Source of the DNA: Atrina japonica
Lineage: Eukaryota; Mollusca; Bivalvia; Pterioida; Pinnidae
DNA length: 64,000 nucleotides
Reading direction: 5' to 3'
NCBI GenBank assembly: GCA_030159075.1
Contig: BROG01000445.1
Coordinates: 459,001 to 523,000 of the forward strand
How positions within the stretch are numbered: position 1 is the first letter of the stretch; each line of letters opens with the position of its first letter. This document shows positions 36,613 through 48,373 of the stretch, piece by piece. Under the pieces are notes generated by a model that had not been told where the DNA came from, did no database searches, and worked only from the letters and a program-made list of their open reading frames with translations. Made by a program: the position numbers and the translations under genes.

Positions 36613-36791
36613 TACAGTGAAATTTGTATATAAAGACCTCCTTAGGGACATAACAAAACCAGTCTTTATAAGGAGGTGGTCTCTATATAGAGGTTGATAT
36701 GTACACAAATGGTACTATTGTGACAGCAAAAAAGTCTTTATGACCAGGTGGTCTTTATACACAGGTGGCCACTAAAGCAGGTTTTACTGTA
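36613..36791. mobile_element. TA-flanked MITE
   Basis: Begins TACAGTGAAATTTGTATATA and ends AGCAGGTTTTACTGTA. Internal GGTGGTCT.TATA segments recur. It lies just past the 3' end of the DUSP coding region. Confidence 0.78.
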
Positions 36792-37366
36792 TTTTCTTGA
36801 ACGATAATTTAAATTTCATTTTCCTCCTAATAAGAACAATAAAGAATGAAATTGCACAGATTTTTTCTCCAAGATCTCTGTATGTAAGAAAACCAGCAAA
36901 AATCTGGGACAGACACGATAAACTATGGAATTTTCTGAAGTCCAAGATATTTTTCAGTCTTTTTCATCCTGAAATCTGATTGGCTAAATAGACAAAAGCT
37001 AAAAATATTCCTAAACTCAAGAAAATCCTTACGTTTTATTGTGTCAGGCCCTGGTGCTAAGAAGAAATCAAAGAGTATGAATGAAATTCTAATATACACA
37101 GTAGAACTTGTTGTCTTTGGAAACCACTGTCGTTCAAGACCATCTATTTTTTGAGACCACATTCCTAAAACCATCAAGTTAAATACATTTTTAGGGACCA
37201 CCTGTCTTGGGAGACCACCTTTTAGTGGCAGATAGTGTGATCTTTCCAGACAGGTTACGTTTTTAATAGATTGGTAAGACATTTCTGACAGAGTGTTGTA
37301 ATCTGAAATCTTTGCCCTGTCAGAAGCATCACTTCAAAGATTCTGAGATTGTAAAAATTGCTGTTC

Positions 37367-40300
37367 TCAGCTGGCATGCATTTGCTGATCTAAGTTATCT
37401 GTTTGTTGCTGATTACTAATATTGTCTACAGACTGTTCATCTACCTGAATTACTCCGTCTTCATTCTGAACGTCACTCTTAACACAAACCTTTGCATCCA
37501 TGCCACATTCTTGTGCACAAGCACCTGCATTACTGCTAGACACATCCTCATCTTCTGTTTTATCTAAGCCACTAGGTGGCTCTCCTACGATCACTTTCTG
37601 TCTATTTTCAGTTTTATCTTTCTCTCCGTAAGATTTATAGGGCAAGGGATACAGGCCATCACTTTTCTCTTTCCGATCACCAAACATGACAAATGTTTGA
37701 AAGGATTTCAGTAACGCTCGGCACTCTTTAGCATCATTGTACGGGCTTGGTTCAAACGTGGTGGACAGTCTGTCTTTTTCCTGAAAATAAATAGAAAAAA
37801 GTATGTTTGAGAAAAATCTTTGTCCTGATCCAGCAGCATTATCAACATTATAAACTATGTTTGGAAGTGAGGTTAACAAATTACAGTCGAATTTTGTTAT
37901 CTCGAAACTAATGGGACTGCCCCTATTATTTCGAGATATCCAGAATTCGAGATATACATAATTTTAATTGATATATTAGTATATCTATAAAAAATCACGA
38001 CCAGACTTTCAACTTTGACTATCCACAATTTCGACTCAAACGATTTCGACATGACGAGATTCCACTGTATTTTGGATGTTTGTTGTTTGATTGGCCACAT
38101 CAAGCCACACTTAACAAGTTTTCAGTTTCTGGTGATGGGGTAGAAATGTCATGGCATGAGACTGCAGATGTAAAATATCATATCCTTTTCTCTAAGCATT
38201 CAAGTTACTTTCAAATTAAAGTGACTTTAGGACAGACACCACCAAATATTTTCCCATAGGCCTCAATGATAATTTAAAAAACTTCAGGTGACTGTAACTC
38301 CCATGTTTATTAAATCTGGGTCAAATAAGTACCCTGTGCTGAAAGATCAATATTTTTGATAAAAAAATATGCAATCAAAAGTATAGGTTGCCCTTGCATT
38401 TTTACTTCAAATTTTCACTTGTTTACAACTCGTAGTATTCCGCACCAAAGGAAAATATCTATTCTCATATGACCCCTCCCTTTAAATTTTCAACCGTCAA
38501 GCCTATAATTTCCAAAGTACTACCAATATTCATGTATCTTTTTTATCACCTTAATTTCACTTATTAATGGCAAAACAAATTTTTCATTTAATGACCAATC
38601 AGATCGCTGGGCTCATTTTACCCTCCGCACAACTTTGGGTGTCCAAAATGTCTGCGCCCATGTTGTAAACAAAGCAGCAGTTTTTCCTTTAAATAGGTCA
38701 ATCTGAGTCACAGCCAATGTCATTTAGACACAAGTTTGTATATCAAATGTCTTTTAGGTCCACCATATGCCAAAATTTTTACGTTTGCTATGGACATCTG
38801 TCGATGCTAAAGAGAGTTCTTTAATGAGCCACGTCTGCCATGAAAATGGAACCTTTGTTTTCTGAATGACCTGTGACTTTCATTTTTTGTGCCAAGCCCC
38901 TTGGTGACAAAGATTTTTAAACAGACGTGCATATAAAATATTATCGGTATGCAATTTCTCTGTAACACGTCATCATATATTTCCGATTTATTTCGAAATA
39001 TTTCCTCGTATAAACTCATTTTTGATGCTTTGCTTACTAGTACAGAGGAACCATACCGTCTGCCACCAAAATGTGGACTCAAAAGACAGGTGGCCTCTTT
39101 ATTTAAAGGATTATTTAGCCAAGTAGATTTTCTGAATGTGGTGTCTCGAGACATGTTCCACTGTACTCCCTTTTTATCTCATTTCTCTTGCTTACCTTTT
39201 GTAGATCCTCTTCTGCAAATTTCTGTAATTGTTTCTGGAAACCAAAGTTCGGGTTGGCGTTTGTCCGTGCACCTCGGATGGCATTGATGCTATCCCTCCA
39301 CGTGAGTGTCGTAACTGTCATAATATAAGCTGCCGAAATGGTGACACTCCTGGATATCCCAGCCAAACTACAAAGAAGGGTTAAAGCTTCATTCTAGGAA
39401 TATTTGTCATAAAATCATGTATAAGAAAAAAATTCAATATCAATATCAGTATACAAAATGTACAGTGAATCCGCTTTACAACGACATTCATTAAAACAGA
39501 ATATTCGGTATCCGACAAGAATTGCTCGGGAACAAATGTACATGTACATAAAAAGTACTCATTACAACAGAATATTCGGTATCCGACTCCGACATTAGAT
39601 TCCGGGAACAAATGTACAAAACTCAGTGTAAATAAACTCTTTACAACGACGTAACATAGAACCCACCAGCTGATCTGGCTATTGTTATCATTCTTGATTT
39701 TCTTCACGGTTGAGTTCATAGGTAAAAATAATTGTCAATAAAACAATTACACTGTCAATTGTTTTCTAATCTCCACTCATAGGTGACGGCCTAGGTTTCA
39801 ACAATTAGTGCTTGAATCACCCTTACCTGTACGTCAGTAGGCCTAATGTTTATAAACCATCAGTAGGTTTCGTTTGAACTGAACCGATAGGAAGTGAAAT
39901 ACAAGCTGGGTACAAATTGAAAAAATAAGATTGATAAATAAAGAATAAAAAATACACATAGTTGACAAGTTTCGTTAGGCTATATGTTCGTTCTGATGTG
40001 GTTACAATGGCGGATCTTTAAATTATTTCAGTACTTGCAATAGCAGTAAACATTTTACTAAAACTTTATTTATGAAACGCATTTTAAGAGAATTGTATCG
40101 GCAATCTCTGCATTTTTTTATTTTAGCAATAAAGTGTCTAAATCGGAATCTGGAGATATACTATTACATTCGGGCATTTTGTACATGATTCATGCATTTT
40201 ACGACATCACCAATTTATGACCGATTTAATGAACAAATAATTGTGCATCGATGTTTACAAGATTAACTTGCATAAACTTTATTTATATATCTTCATAGAG

Positions 40301-43300
40301 ATTTTAATGTTGTTTTAAGTTTATTTATTTACATGTACAAATATATGCGTAAATGATACTCAAGGGAGCTAACAATAAAATGCCCACCACGTCAAATTCA
40401 TTACAGTGACAAATTCGATGTAACATCATTCCTACATGGAAACAAACACGGTCGTTGTAAAGAGGGTTCACTGTATATGTAAAGCTCGATCAGCTTGGAA
40501 ACACCAATGTAAATTTTATATAAGAGGTTATATATTACTAAACCTGTGGTAGAAATTTTTAGAATTTTCTTGAAGCTGTCAGATAGGTAAGTCATTGGAA
40601 TAAGGAACCAAAAGGGGTCTTACAGTCCCCATTCTGTCTACAAAGCATATGGGGGCATCAGTGGTCAGAGCATCAGTACATCCTTTAATACATGAAGACT
40701 CTCGCCTCTTGTCAACGCAGACTAGAGCCCCACTGTTACCTAAGCTGATTTTATGAGAAGATTTGCTGGCAGAAGGCCGGTGGTATCTTCCCGGATACAT
40801 TGTAACCAGGGTCTTCCCCTACCCCACCCCCACACCATTATTATTGTTTGTTTGTTTATTGTTGTTTAACGTCCCACTCAAGAATATTTCACTCATATGG
40901 AGACGTCACCAAATGCCGGCGAAGGGCTTCAAATTTTGGCCTATGCTCGGCACTTCTGGCCATTGAGCAGTGAGGGTTCTTTAACGTGCCGACACCTACT
41001 GTGACACGGGACCTCCAGTTTTTACTGTCTCATCCGAAAGACAGGAAACCAAACCTGTCGCAGGCGGGATTCGAACTCACGACCTCACGATCAAGAGTCG
41101 AGCGCGCTACCGACTGAGCCAGGCCGGCTCCCCACACCAATAAAAATGGCCTCCACCATACAATGGTAACTGAAAAATTGTTGAATGTGATGTAAACACC
41201 AAAAAAAACAAAACAAACAAACAGGCTTTAAGATAACATTGTCTGATGATTAGGTGGGGCCTCTGGGGACGAGTAGTCAGAGCATTGCGCTTTGAGCTAA
41301 GAAGTTTCTCACGTCTGGTCTGTGCAGGTTCAAGCCCCGCTGTGGGAAAGATTGCCAGTTTACTTGCTGAAGGCCGGTGGTCTCTTCCCGGGTTCATTGT
41401 AACCGGGTTCTCTCCTCCACCATTAAAAACTGGCCACCACCATAAAAAAATCTCATAATAGTTCATAATTCTGCGACATTTAAACATCCGTATCATCTAC
41501 TTACCAGTGTACAAGTACATTCCCGCCACTGATTCTGGCTTGATGTATGAAATCAATGCATTGTGAGAAAAATTGAGTTAAATCCTGATCAGGGGAGTCA
41601 TTGGCATGGATGACTAAGTACTTGATTTTCTGAAAAACGTCAAATGACCAATAAACAAGAAATCACAAAACAGAATGTGTATATAACGGCCAATTATCTG
41701 TGACTCAGGGCCTGAAGTCACCAAAATTAGTCAATACTCAATCTCAATTTATATGATTTTAAAAGAAGACACACACAATTTATGTTGCAACTGGGCATTT
41801 CTGTATATTTATGGCATACAATTATGTAAAATGATGGAAGCTGTTGCTCATTTTTAAGAAAACCAGAATACCAAAACATAGACTATTACTGTGAGTATTG
41901 ATATACATGTGTACACCACATTCTGAGTACCATACCATAATTTTCATTTTTTATGGGAAAATCATAAATTTGACCCAATGTTTTAGATGTGAATGAAAAA
42001 AAAAGATTATGTATTTCCTAGTTATCACATCCAGACATCTTAGTTACAAACAGCTATAAAGTCAAAATGATCAAATAATCTTGACCTTGACCTCAGGTGA
42101 CCTAACACTTTATACAATACCTCTTACTTTACAGGTACTCATTCACAAAATGACAAGTACAGGTAGTTGAGTCAATTTTTAAAAATATTCATGTAAACTC
42201 ACATTTTGATAATTACTTGATGGAGTCAAACATTTCCACGCTACCTAAGTTGTGACAGTGACTTAAAACAATAGAAGTATGCAAGAGCCTATATGTATAA
42301 ATTGGATTTTTTTTTAAGCATTAAACTGAATAGATCCTTTCACGTTCACTGCGGTCCTGTGACTTTGAGTGGCAAAATGATAGAGATACTCGCAAAAACA
42401 TAAGACATCAGTATAGTATCAGATTGTTTCTTGACGTCATTTTCTGGGAATCTGTATCATTTTGCCACTCAAAGTTACAGGACCGCAGTTATCATGCAAG
42501 GGTCTATTTGTTTTCGGTGTATGAGAAACACACCAAATTTTCGCTGGTGCATTGTGCATAAGCATGTATACATGTAGCTTGCAATTTGCAACATGTTCAC
42601 TATTATATCTAACACTACAATGACTGTGAACACTGTAGTGACGTAATGTTTACTGTCAGGAAGTTGTTCCATTTGTGGGCGTGACTTACTCGCAAAGTTG
42701 AGTTTATGGTCATAGTACAGTTACACGCAACTTTTCAGTGAATGAAATTGTTGAAATTGACAAAATTGAATTTTTTGCCTTTATATATTTTACATACAGA
42801 ATTCACAAAGCATATTAATTGCTATAGCTCTTTTTCTTTTTTCTCATTTTTGGTTTTTGTTTGAATGGTGCTTTAAGCAACCGTATTTTAGTTTGCATAG
42901 TGGAGGCAAATTTTAATGGCAGAGGAGACTCAATATATACTGGAAAACTTTTTCACAAAACTGACTTAGGTTCCATCGGTGTTCCAACCTACAGGTGAGA
43001 GACTTCATAGATTAAAGTGTAGTGCTCTAACCACTTGGCCACAAATGCTCCTTCTCTTTTTCATCCCCATGTGTCTTAAAGGGGCTCTTTCACAGATTGT
43101 CATGTATAGGGTCAAAATTTAAGACTTACCCATCTGCCACTGAAATGTGATCATTCAAGACAGGAACTCTCTTAATAAGAGGTTTTATTTAAAAGGTCAT
43201 TTAACCAGGTGGCTTTCCTTTCAAAATGTGGTCTAAAAAACAAGCGGTCTTTATAAGATAGGTATCTCAACAAATATTTAATGTCACTTCACGACTTACT

Positions 43301-46130
43301 TCATCAACCTGGTTCTTATTGTAGTTGTGAATGGATAAAACATGTGTAATGTTGTTTTCCTCTAACTGCTTTTTATCCTTTGCATCGTATATGTTGCCAA
43401 CATAGAGACCAGGCAAAATCTGAAGAAATAATATATACATTTGTATATACATATATGTATACAGTAAAACCTATACATGTATATAGGGGCCACCCAAGGG
43501 ACCAGAAAATATTGGCCTTTATGTGCAGCCAGGTGACCCTTATGCATAGCTTTAATTCAGTTGATGCAGTCATGGTATTTTTCAAAACTGTCCTTTATAG
43601 ACAGGTAATCCTTATATACAGGTGGCTGCTATAACAGGTTTTACTGTATGTACATGTATGTATATATATATATATACACAGATCAGTATTAATAAAGGGG
43701 CATTAGTTGTATATGCATCATAGCCAGACTGTTTGTATTGCAAATGTGATGCACTTAAGTGATGACCACACTTGCATTCAAAAACTTATATGTTGCATGC
43801 AATTTATTTTTACATGTGAAAACCGTGTTTATACTTTCAGCATGAATAAAGTATAGGGGCTTTTGAGCATCTGGGTATCTCTGGAAGCGTTACAAGTAAA
43901 AACCACGTCCGGGGTGAAATTTATCCTGACAACACACTTACTGAATAGGATAGCGACATGATGAATACGAGTTTATCGGACAGAAACGACATGATTTTAT
44001 ATATTTGACTTTGTTGATGTTGATTCGCTTTTTCATGATTTGTATTTCAACATATCTTTATTGAAAAATACAAAATAAATGCAAATTAAGTTTAAACGTA
44101 AAGTAAAATTAGTAACTGTTGCAGTAGATCTATGTGGTTTTTCACTCAAGACATTTTTTACTAAATAATTTAAATTGCAGAATTACCATGTATAAATAAG
44201 AAATTATTAAAAAATTATTAAATATTAATATGACTAAATGTACAATGTATCTCTGTATGTAATCCTCAAAGATTTGAAAAGGGCTATTACAATAAATAAG
44301 ACTAGATTTGTGAGCATCTAGTGTATAAACTTCACTCGACAAACTCCATACTTTGAATATATATTCCTTACGAGTGGAATGCTAAAAAAGTAATATTCAT
44401 AAAACACTGGTAGATACCGATATTCTTTATTGTTACAGTTGATTTAGCCTAATTTCAGTGATTTGGAGAAAAAAATCATATATGGCTAATAGTCTACATG
44501 ATTAGAAAGTATTTTCAAAATCAACAGGACAAGTGCTCAAAAATGAAAATTTAGAAAATTATCTAGTTTTAATTTCATAATTTTCCGTTTTAACATTCCG
44601 TAAATTACACGTATATTGAGTTATGATTATCATAATTCGCTTATGTCATCATCAATACCTGTAACAAATGATCAACCATTTATCAACCACGCAAAAAATT
44701 AAAATAAATATAATCAGCGATATAAAATGCCTGTTAGACTTTAAATATCGCTGATTTAATAAATTATCAATAATGGGCCTAAACATAGGCCTATAAGTAT
44801 AAAAAGAAAATCAACTTTCAATTTATAACCTTTTCCTTTTCATAAATTTGGAAGGTTTTATTTTAGTCAATTTTATTTTAGCAATTATGTGCGATCAGAA
44901 GTAGATCTACAGGTGATAACATGTTAAACAATGAAAGATAAACTGGACATCTTTTATTCTATTTAAACTATTTTTCAAAATCATATTTAATACTTTATTA
45001 CGAAATGAATAACAGTCTTTTTCATGTAGGTTATCAATAAAGACAACTTAGTATTCTTGCTTCAGTGATTTTCACACCTCTATTCAGATAATTATATAAA
45101 CACTCACAAGATAAAAGATACAAGTACTAGTGTTGGCTTACAGTATTTTATGACCGGTCGGTGTATTACACTGTCCCATAATTAAAACACTCATACTTAA
45201 TTTTATCAATGCAAATGGGAGTAAAATATTATAATTTTTGTGGATTAAAATCAGTGTTTTCTGATATTTACACAGATTTAGGCCCCAGTGCGATCCATTG
45301 AAAATTACAACCAAGGCGAATCATAAAACACTTTCGAAATAAAGAATTACATTTGATTTCCAACATACTAATGTTTTAGATTTCGTGATATAATGGTGAA
45401 ATATGTAATAAAGTTTGTCACTGCAGTAGCAGCACACACCAGTGCCGTGTGGTTGCATTTAAACTACTGGTAACCATTAATAGCTTTACCCCCTCCCCCA
45501 GTAGTAATCTGTGACGTGATGCCTGATGCCCCTATATGTCCTTAGTAGACTCAGGGACCAGTAACCTGCTAGGACAAGCAGACTAGTAGCCGGCTATTGC
45601 ATGATTTTGTGATATATATTTTTTATAGTAATTTATAGATCGTCATCAATCATAAGATATTGGACAGTTTTCTCAAACATAAGAAAAAAAAATATTGTTG
45701 TGGTATATCATAAAGACGAAAACACACCATAGGCATAGTCGGCTACTGGTCCTCGACCAGTAACATATACATGTATGTTAGATAAGTTTCAAGAAATGTC
45801 AACACAACCATCATGAACATAAATTTATCGATATGTTCATGAATCATGATGATTGTTTTGACATTTCTTGAAACTAAACTATGATGTTTCAAATACCAGC
45901 ATTGAATTAAATACAATTTTCCTGGTGAAAATTCCAGGAATTTATTTTAAGAAAATAGTTAGAGAATTTCCATTTACACTGAAATGGGTTGCCTGTCCAA
46001 AGGGATGGAGAAGGCCCCGTTTAATTATTTCTGGCACAATGCTGTAAATAGTTAAATCAAGTTAAGATGGCGTGCAAGTCACCAAGTAAAAAGTTGTATG
46101 AGCTTATACCCTGTTCATTCCATTCCCCAT
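37367..46130 (-). CDS. DUSP22: DUSP22/DUSP15-like dual-specificity phosphatase, five exons
   Basis: This is an atypical dual-specificity phosphatase that removes phosphate from Ser/Thr/Tyr, usually acting on kinase signalling at membranes. Coding exons on the minus strand: 46130-46110, 43419-43300, 41629-41505, 39367-39196, 37780-37367. All are GT-AG, phases agree, and the total is 852 bases (283 residues plus stop). Exon 1 encodes only MGNGMNR, the family start and a Gly2 myristoylation signal; exon 2 continues ILPGLYVGN as in vertebrate DUSP22. The general-acid Asp is near residue 58 (HANDSP). The signature HCLAGISRS spans the exon 3/4 junction, with Cys89 and Arg95. AYIMTVT and ANPNFGFQ follow. 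Residues ~147-283 are one exon, acidic and Gln-rich, longer than in human DUSP22. Introns hold MITEs and SINEs. DUSP15 is the alternative orthology. Confidence 0.9.
37882..38069. mobile_element. TA-flanked MITE in DUSP intron
   Basis: TACAGTCGAATTTTGTTATC at the left and GACGAGATTCCACTGTA at the right form inverted ends. ATTTCGAGATATCCAGAATT lies inside. It is 102 bp upstream (minus-strand sense) of the last DUSP exon. Confidence 0.82.
39041..39165. mobile_element. TA-flanked MITE abutting a DUSP exon
   Basis: TACAGAGGAACCATACCGTC at the left and GAGACATGTTCCACTGTA at the right. It ends 31 bp from the donor of the 39196-39367 exon. Confidence 0.75.
39461..40475. mobile_element. ~1-kb non-autonomous TIR element in DUSP intron
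   Basis: Left end TACAGTGAATCCGCTTTACA; right end GTCGTTGTAAAGAGGGTTCACTGTA (inverted, about 28 bp with mismatches). Inside, CAGAATATTCGGTATCCGAC occurs twice (near 39500 and 39570). No transposase is recognisable. Confidence 0.8.
40655..41170 (+). mobile_element. SINE family 2, split by a nested SINE
   Basis: The head GGCATCAGTGGTCAGAGCAT and body GCAGAAGGCCGGTGGTATCT run to 40837. The remaining end (AATGGCCTCCACCAT) resumes at 41130. Between them lies a reverse SINE family 1 with duplicated CCCCACACCA. The head is more diverged than that of the 41252 copy. Confidence 0.82.
40838..41129 (-). mobile_element. SINE family 1, most complete copy
   Basis: Read on the minus strand: tRNA-like head with A box TGGCTCAGTCGGTAGCGCGC and B box GAGTTCGAATCCCGCC, then CCTGTCTTTCGGATGAGACA, GCCGAGCATAGGCC, GGCATTTGGTGACGTCTCC and a GTTTAAC..CAAACAAACAA tail. 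It is flanked by CCCCACACCA at 40828-40837 and 41130-41139. The internal RNA polymerase III promoter is inferred from the boxes. Confidence 0.92.
41252..41445 (+). mobile_element. SINE family 2, best copy
   Basis: Starts GGTGGGGCCTCTGGGGACGA with the A-box-like GAGTAGTCAGAGCATTGCGC and B-box GGTTCAAGCCC (near 41329). The body GAAGGCCGGTGGTCTCTTCC is followed by CCACCACCATAAAAAAA. It ends about 60 bp from the donor of the 41505-41629 DUSP exon. Confidence 0.85.
41640..42329. other. DUSP intron, no marked structure
   Basis: AT-rich intronic sequence without recognised repeats, apart from TTGACCTTGACCTCAGGTGA near 42082. Confidence 0.5.
42330..42508. mobile_element. Foldback family B, short copy
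   Basis: Arms of ~65 bp: TTCACTGCGGTCCTGTGACT then GAGTGGCAAAATGATA against ATCATTTTGCCACTC then ACAGGACCGCAGTTA. Same arms as 31798-32066 with a different core. Confidence 0.88.
43115..43648. mobile_element. MITE relic and TA-flanked MITE around DUSP exon 2
   Basis: A decayed unit at 43115-43265 (CAGGTGGCTTTCC, GCGGTCTTTATAAGA) and a better one at 43460-43648 (TACAGTAAAACCTATACATG to CAGGTTTTACTGTA) flank the 43300-43419 exon, the second about 40 bp from its acceptor. Confidence 0.75.
43649..46109. other. First DUSP intron, AT-rich with hairpins
   Basis: No coding sequence. Hairpins stand out at 44712-44756 (AATCAGCGATATAAA / TTTAAATATCGCTGATT) and 45785-45875 (AGTTTCAAGAAATGTCAA paired with its complement at the right end). 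Confidence 0.6.
45785..45875. repeat. Hairpin with ~31-bp arms
   Basis: Left arm AGTTTCAAGAAATGTCAACA; right arm TTGACATTTCTTGAAACT preceded by CATGATGATTGTT. A smaller ATGAACATA/TATGTTCAT pair is nested inside. Confidence 0.85.
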
Positions 46131-46379
46131 TTTCAATTTCAGATTCTTCTGCCTGTCGTCTGTAAAGGTTTCACCTAACTTTTCTGTGTACTAATCATAT
46201 CTATAAATACTGTTTAGATTTCTTGTGAGTCGTGACTCACTCAATAACAAACTGCATGGGGGATAACTCTTGTATTCAAAAGGTATATTCTAACAACCGA
46301 AACGGAGAACGGAAACTTATTTTTGGGGGAACTTCTCCTGAAATCTAGAGAAATTATCCGGAATTTTCGTATTATTTTC

Positions 46380-46830
46380 TGGAATTTTCTACTTTTAAAT
46401 ATCTTAAAATGTCAAGAAACTGTCTTGAATTTTCACGTCTCCTTATAAGGGCTTATCTTGAATTTTCAACTTTTTATCTTCAGATTTCCAGAAACTATCT
46501 CGAATTTTCAAATGTCAAGAAACTGTCTTGAATTTTCAAGTCTCCTTATAAGGGCTTATCTTGAATTTTCAACTTTTTATCTTAAGATTTCAAGAAACTA
46601 TCTTGAATTTTCAAATTGTCATCTTGAATTTTCAAATCAATAGCTTGATTTTTCAAGAAAGTTTCTTGGAATTTCAACTTATTACTTTGAATTTTCGAAA
46701 TATCTTGATAATAATTAAAATTTCAAGTAAGGAACTTGACCTTTCAACATAATAATTTGAAAATTCAAGATAGTATATTGAAAGGAAATAATTTGAAAAT
46801 TCAAAGTGGAATCTTGAAAATTCCAATATC
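46380..46830. repeat. TTGAATTTTCAA palindromic repeat cluster
   Basis: An ~100-bp unit (TCAAGAAACTGTCTTGAATT, CTCCTTATAAGGGCTTATCT) is repeated at about 46410-46500 and 46513-46605. Many CTTGAATTTTCAA words follow. From about 46755 the words invert to TTGAAAATTCAAG. The cluster lies 250-700 bp upstream of the DUSP start codon. Confidence 0.85.
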
Positions 46831-48373
46831 ACGTAAAATCAATATTGAATAAATAATAAAGTGGCCATAATTGACCACCGTAGTTTTTCAGTCATTCTTT
46901 TTGTTGATTCCTTTCGCCGATGACATATTTCTATCAATATTTGTCAGTAATTCACAAATCCGAATTTAGGGTAGATATGTCGACCCGGCAAACATCGGCT
47001 GGTATCGGGTTGTATCCCCGCAGTATTTCGTATGAACACAGTGTAGAAGTCAATCGGGGATCAATGGACGTAGGCTGACCACAGGTCAGTAGAGCTTAAA
47101 ATCATGACGTAATGTAATTGGGTATAATATATACACGTTGAAATGAACACATAATTAAATGTAAATAAATATTATTTCGAGTTAATGTTATAATCAATTT
47201 GGCTACGAACTGCATATTAAAATCACCCCGTTACACCGGATTTGGCAAACATATTGTTATGTAATTATTTGTCTTTTAGGTAATTGTGTTTACTTCCGGG
47301 TAATACACCATTTTTGTTGTTGTTCCATTCCATTCAGTATTGTCGGAATAGTTTACACTTAGACCACGTGACTTCAACAGAAACTTGGACAACGTCACTA
47401 TAATTACATTGACGACATTTAGTAATGTTTCAAGTAATCTGCGATGAATAAAGGAATACAATGTATATATTATCTGAAACGGGGCGAAACCTTAAAGAAA
47501 AAACAAACAACAAACAAAAACAAAAAAGAACAAAACAAAACAACAACAAAAAAACCCAACAAATTAAGTAAGATTTCACCAACGCTTGAGTTTCATTACA
47601 AATAATAATATTAAAAAAAAAGAAAGTAAAGTATTTCCTTTTCTCAATTAAGCCCTACCTGTACATGGATGCGGGTTTTGATAGCAGCCGTGAAGTCTTA
47701 TTTGATTGTTGTTTCAGTCACGCCGGCAACATTTCACTTCGTGCTAGCGTGACCAGCTACATGTACAACATTTTGACCTATTGACATGTGTCTATGCAAA
47801 TGAGTTATCTCACATGACACGAGATCTCGGTTTTTGTTCAGCATCACAATGAAAATCCTCTGACCTTTATGACTTTACATCATGCTTAGTGCTAACGTGA
47901 ATCATCAACGCCCATGGTCGGGTCAGGCGCACAGGTGTGTAACATACTAGTAGTTATGGTCGCCCGGATTTGGCGAGCTGGATGCTAGAAAAACGAGCTG
48001 TCAACATGAGTGATTAAATAAAGTATATATTGAGTTTAACCTGATAAGAAATTGAACATAGGATCTCAGTTTTGCAAGGTGGACGCTCCGGCTTAACTTA
48101 ATACAGAGTCATTATACATGTTTACAAATATCAATACATTGTAACTAAAATTCTATGAATTTGTGTAATATGTAAGGAGAGGTTTGATAACTTGTAGCCC
48201 AATCCTATTTCTGTTAAATGGAAATAAAATATGTTTAAACCTAAACCTAAAATTCTGGGGTTTTTTTCAAAAAGAAACTAAAGCATCTTACAAACCCCGT
48301 TGTCTGTTTTTACCCACTGGCGAGCGATGCAATTTATACAATGATGTATTCTGGCATTGTATCCAGTCGACAG
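46831..48373. other. Gene-free stretch upstream of the DUSP gene
   Basis: No gene or clear promoter element. An A/C-rich low-complexity tract (CAAAACAAAACAACAAC type) lies at 47497-47560. Confidence 0.5.

Noticed and set aside
40838..41129. Functional tRNA gene
   Set aside because: A and B boxes are present, but the sequence continues into a SINE body and tail, with target duplications; it is a SINE head.
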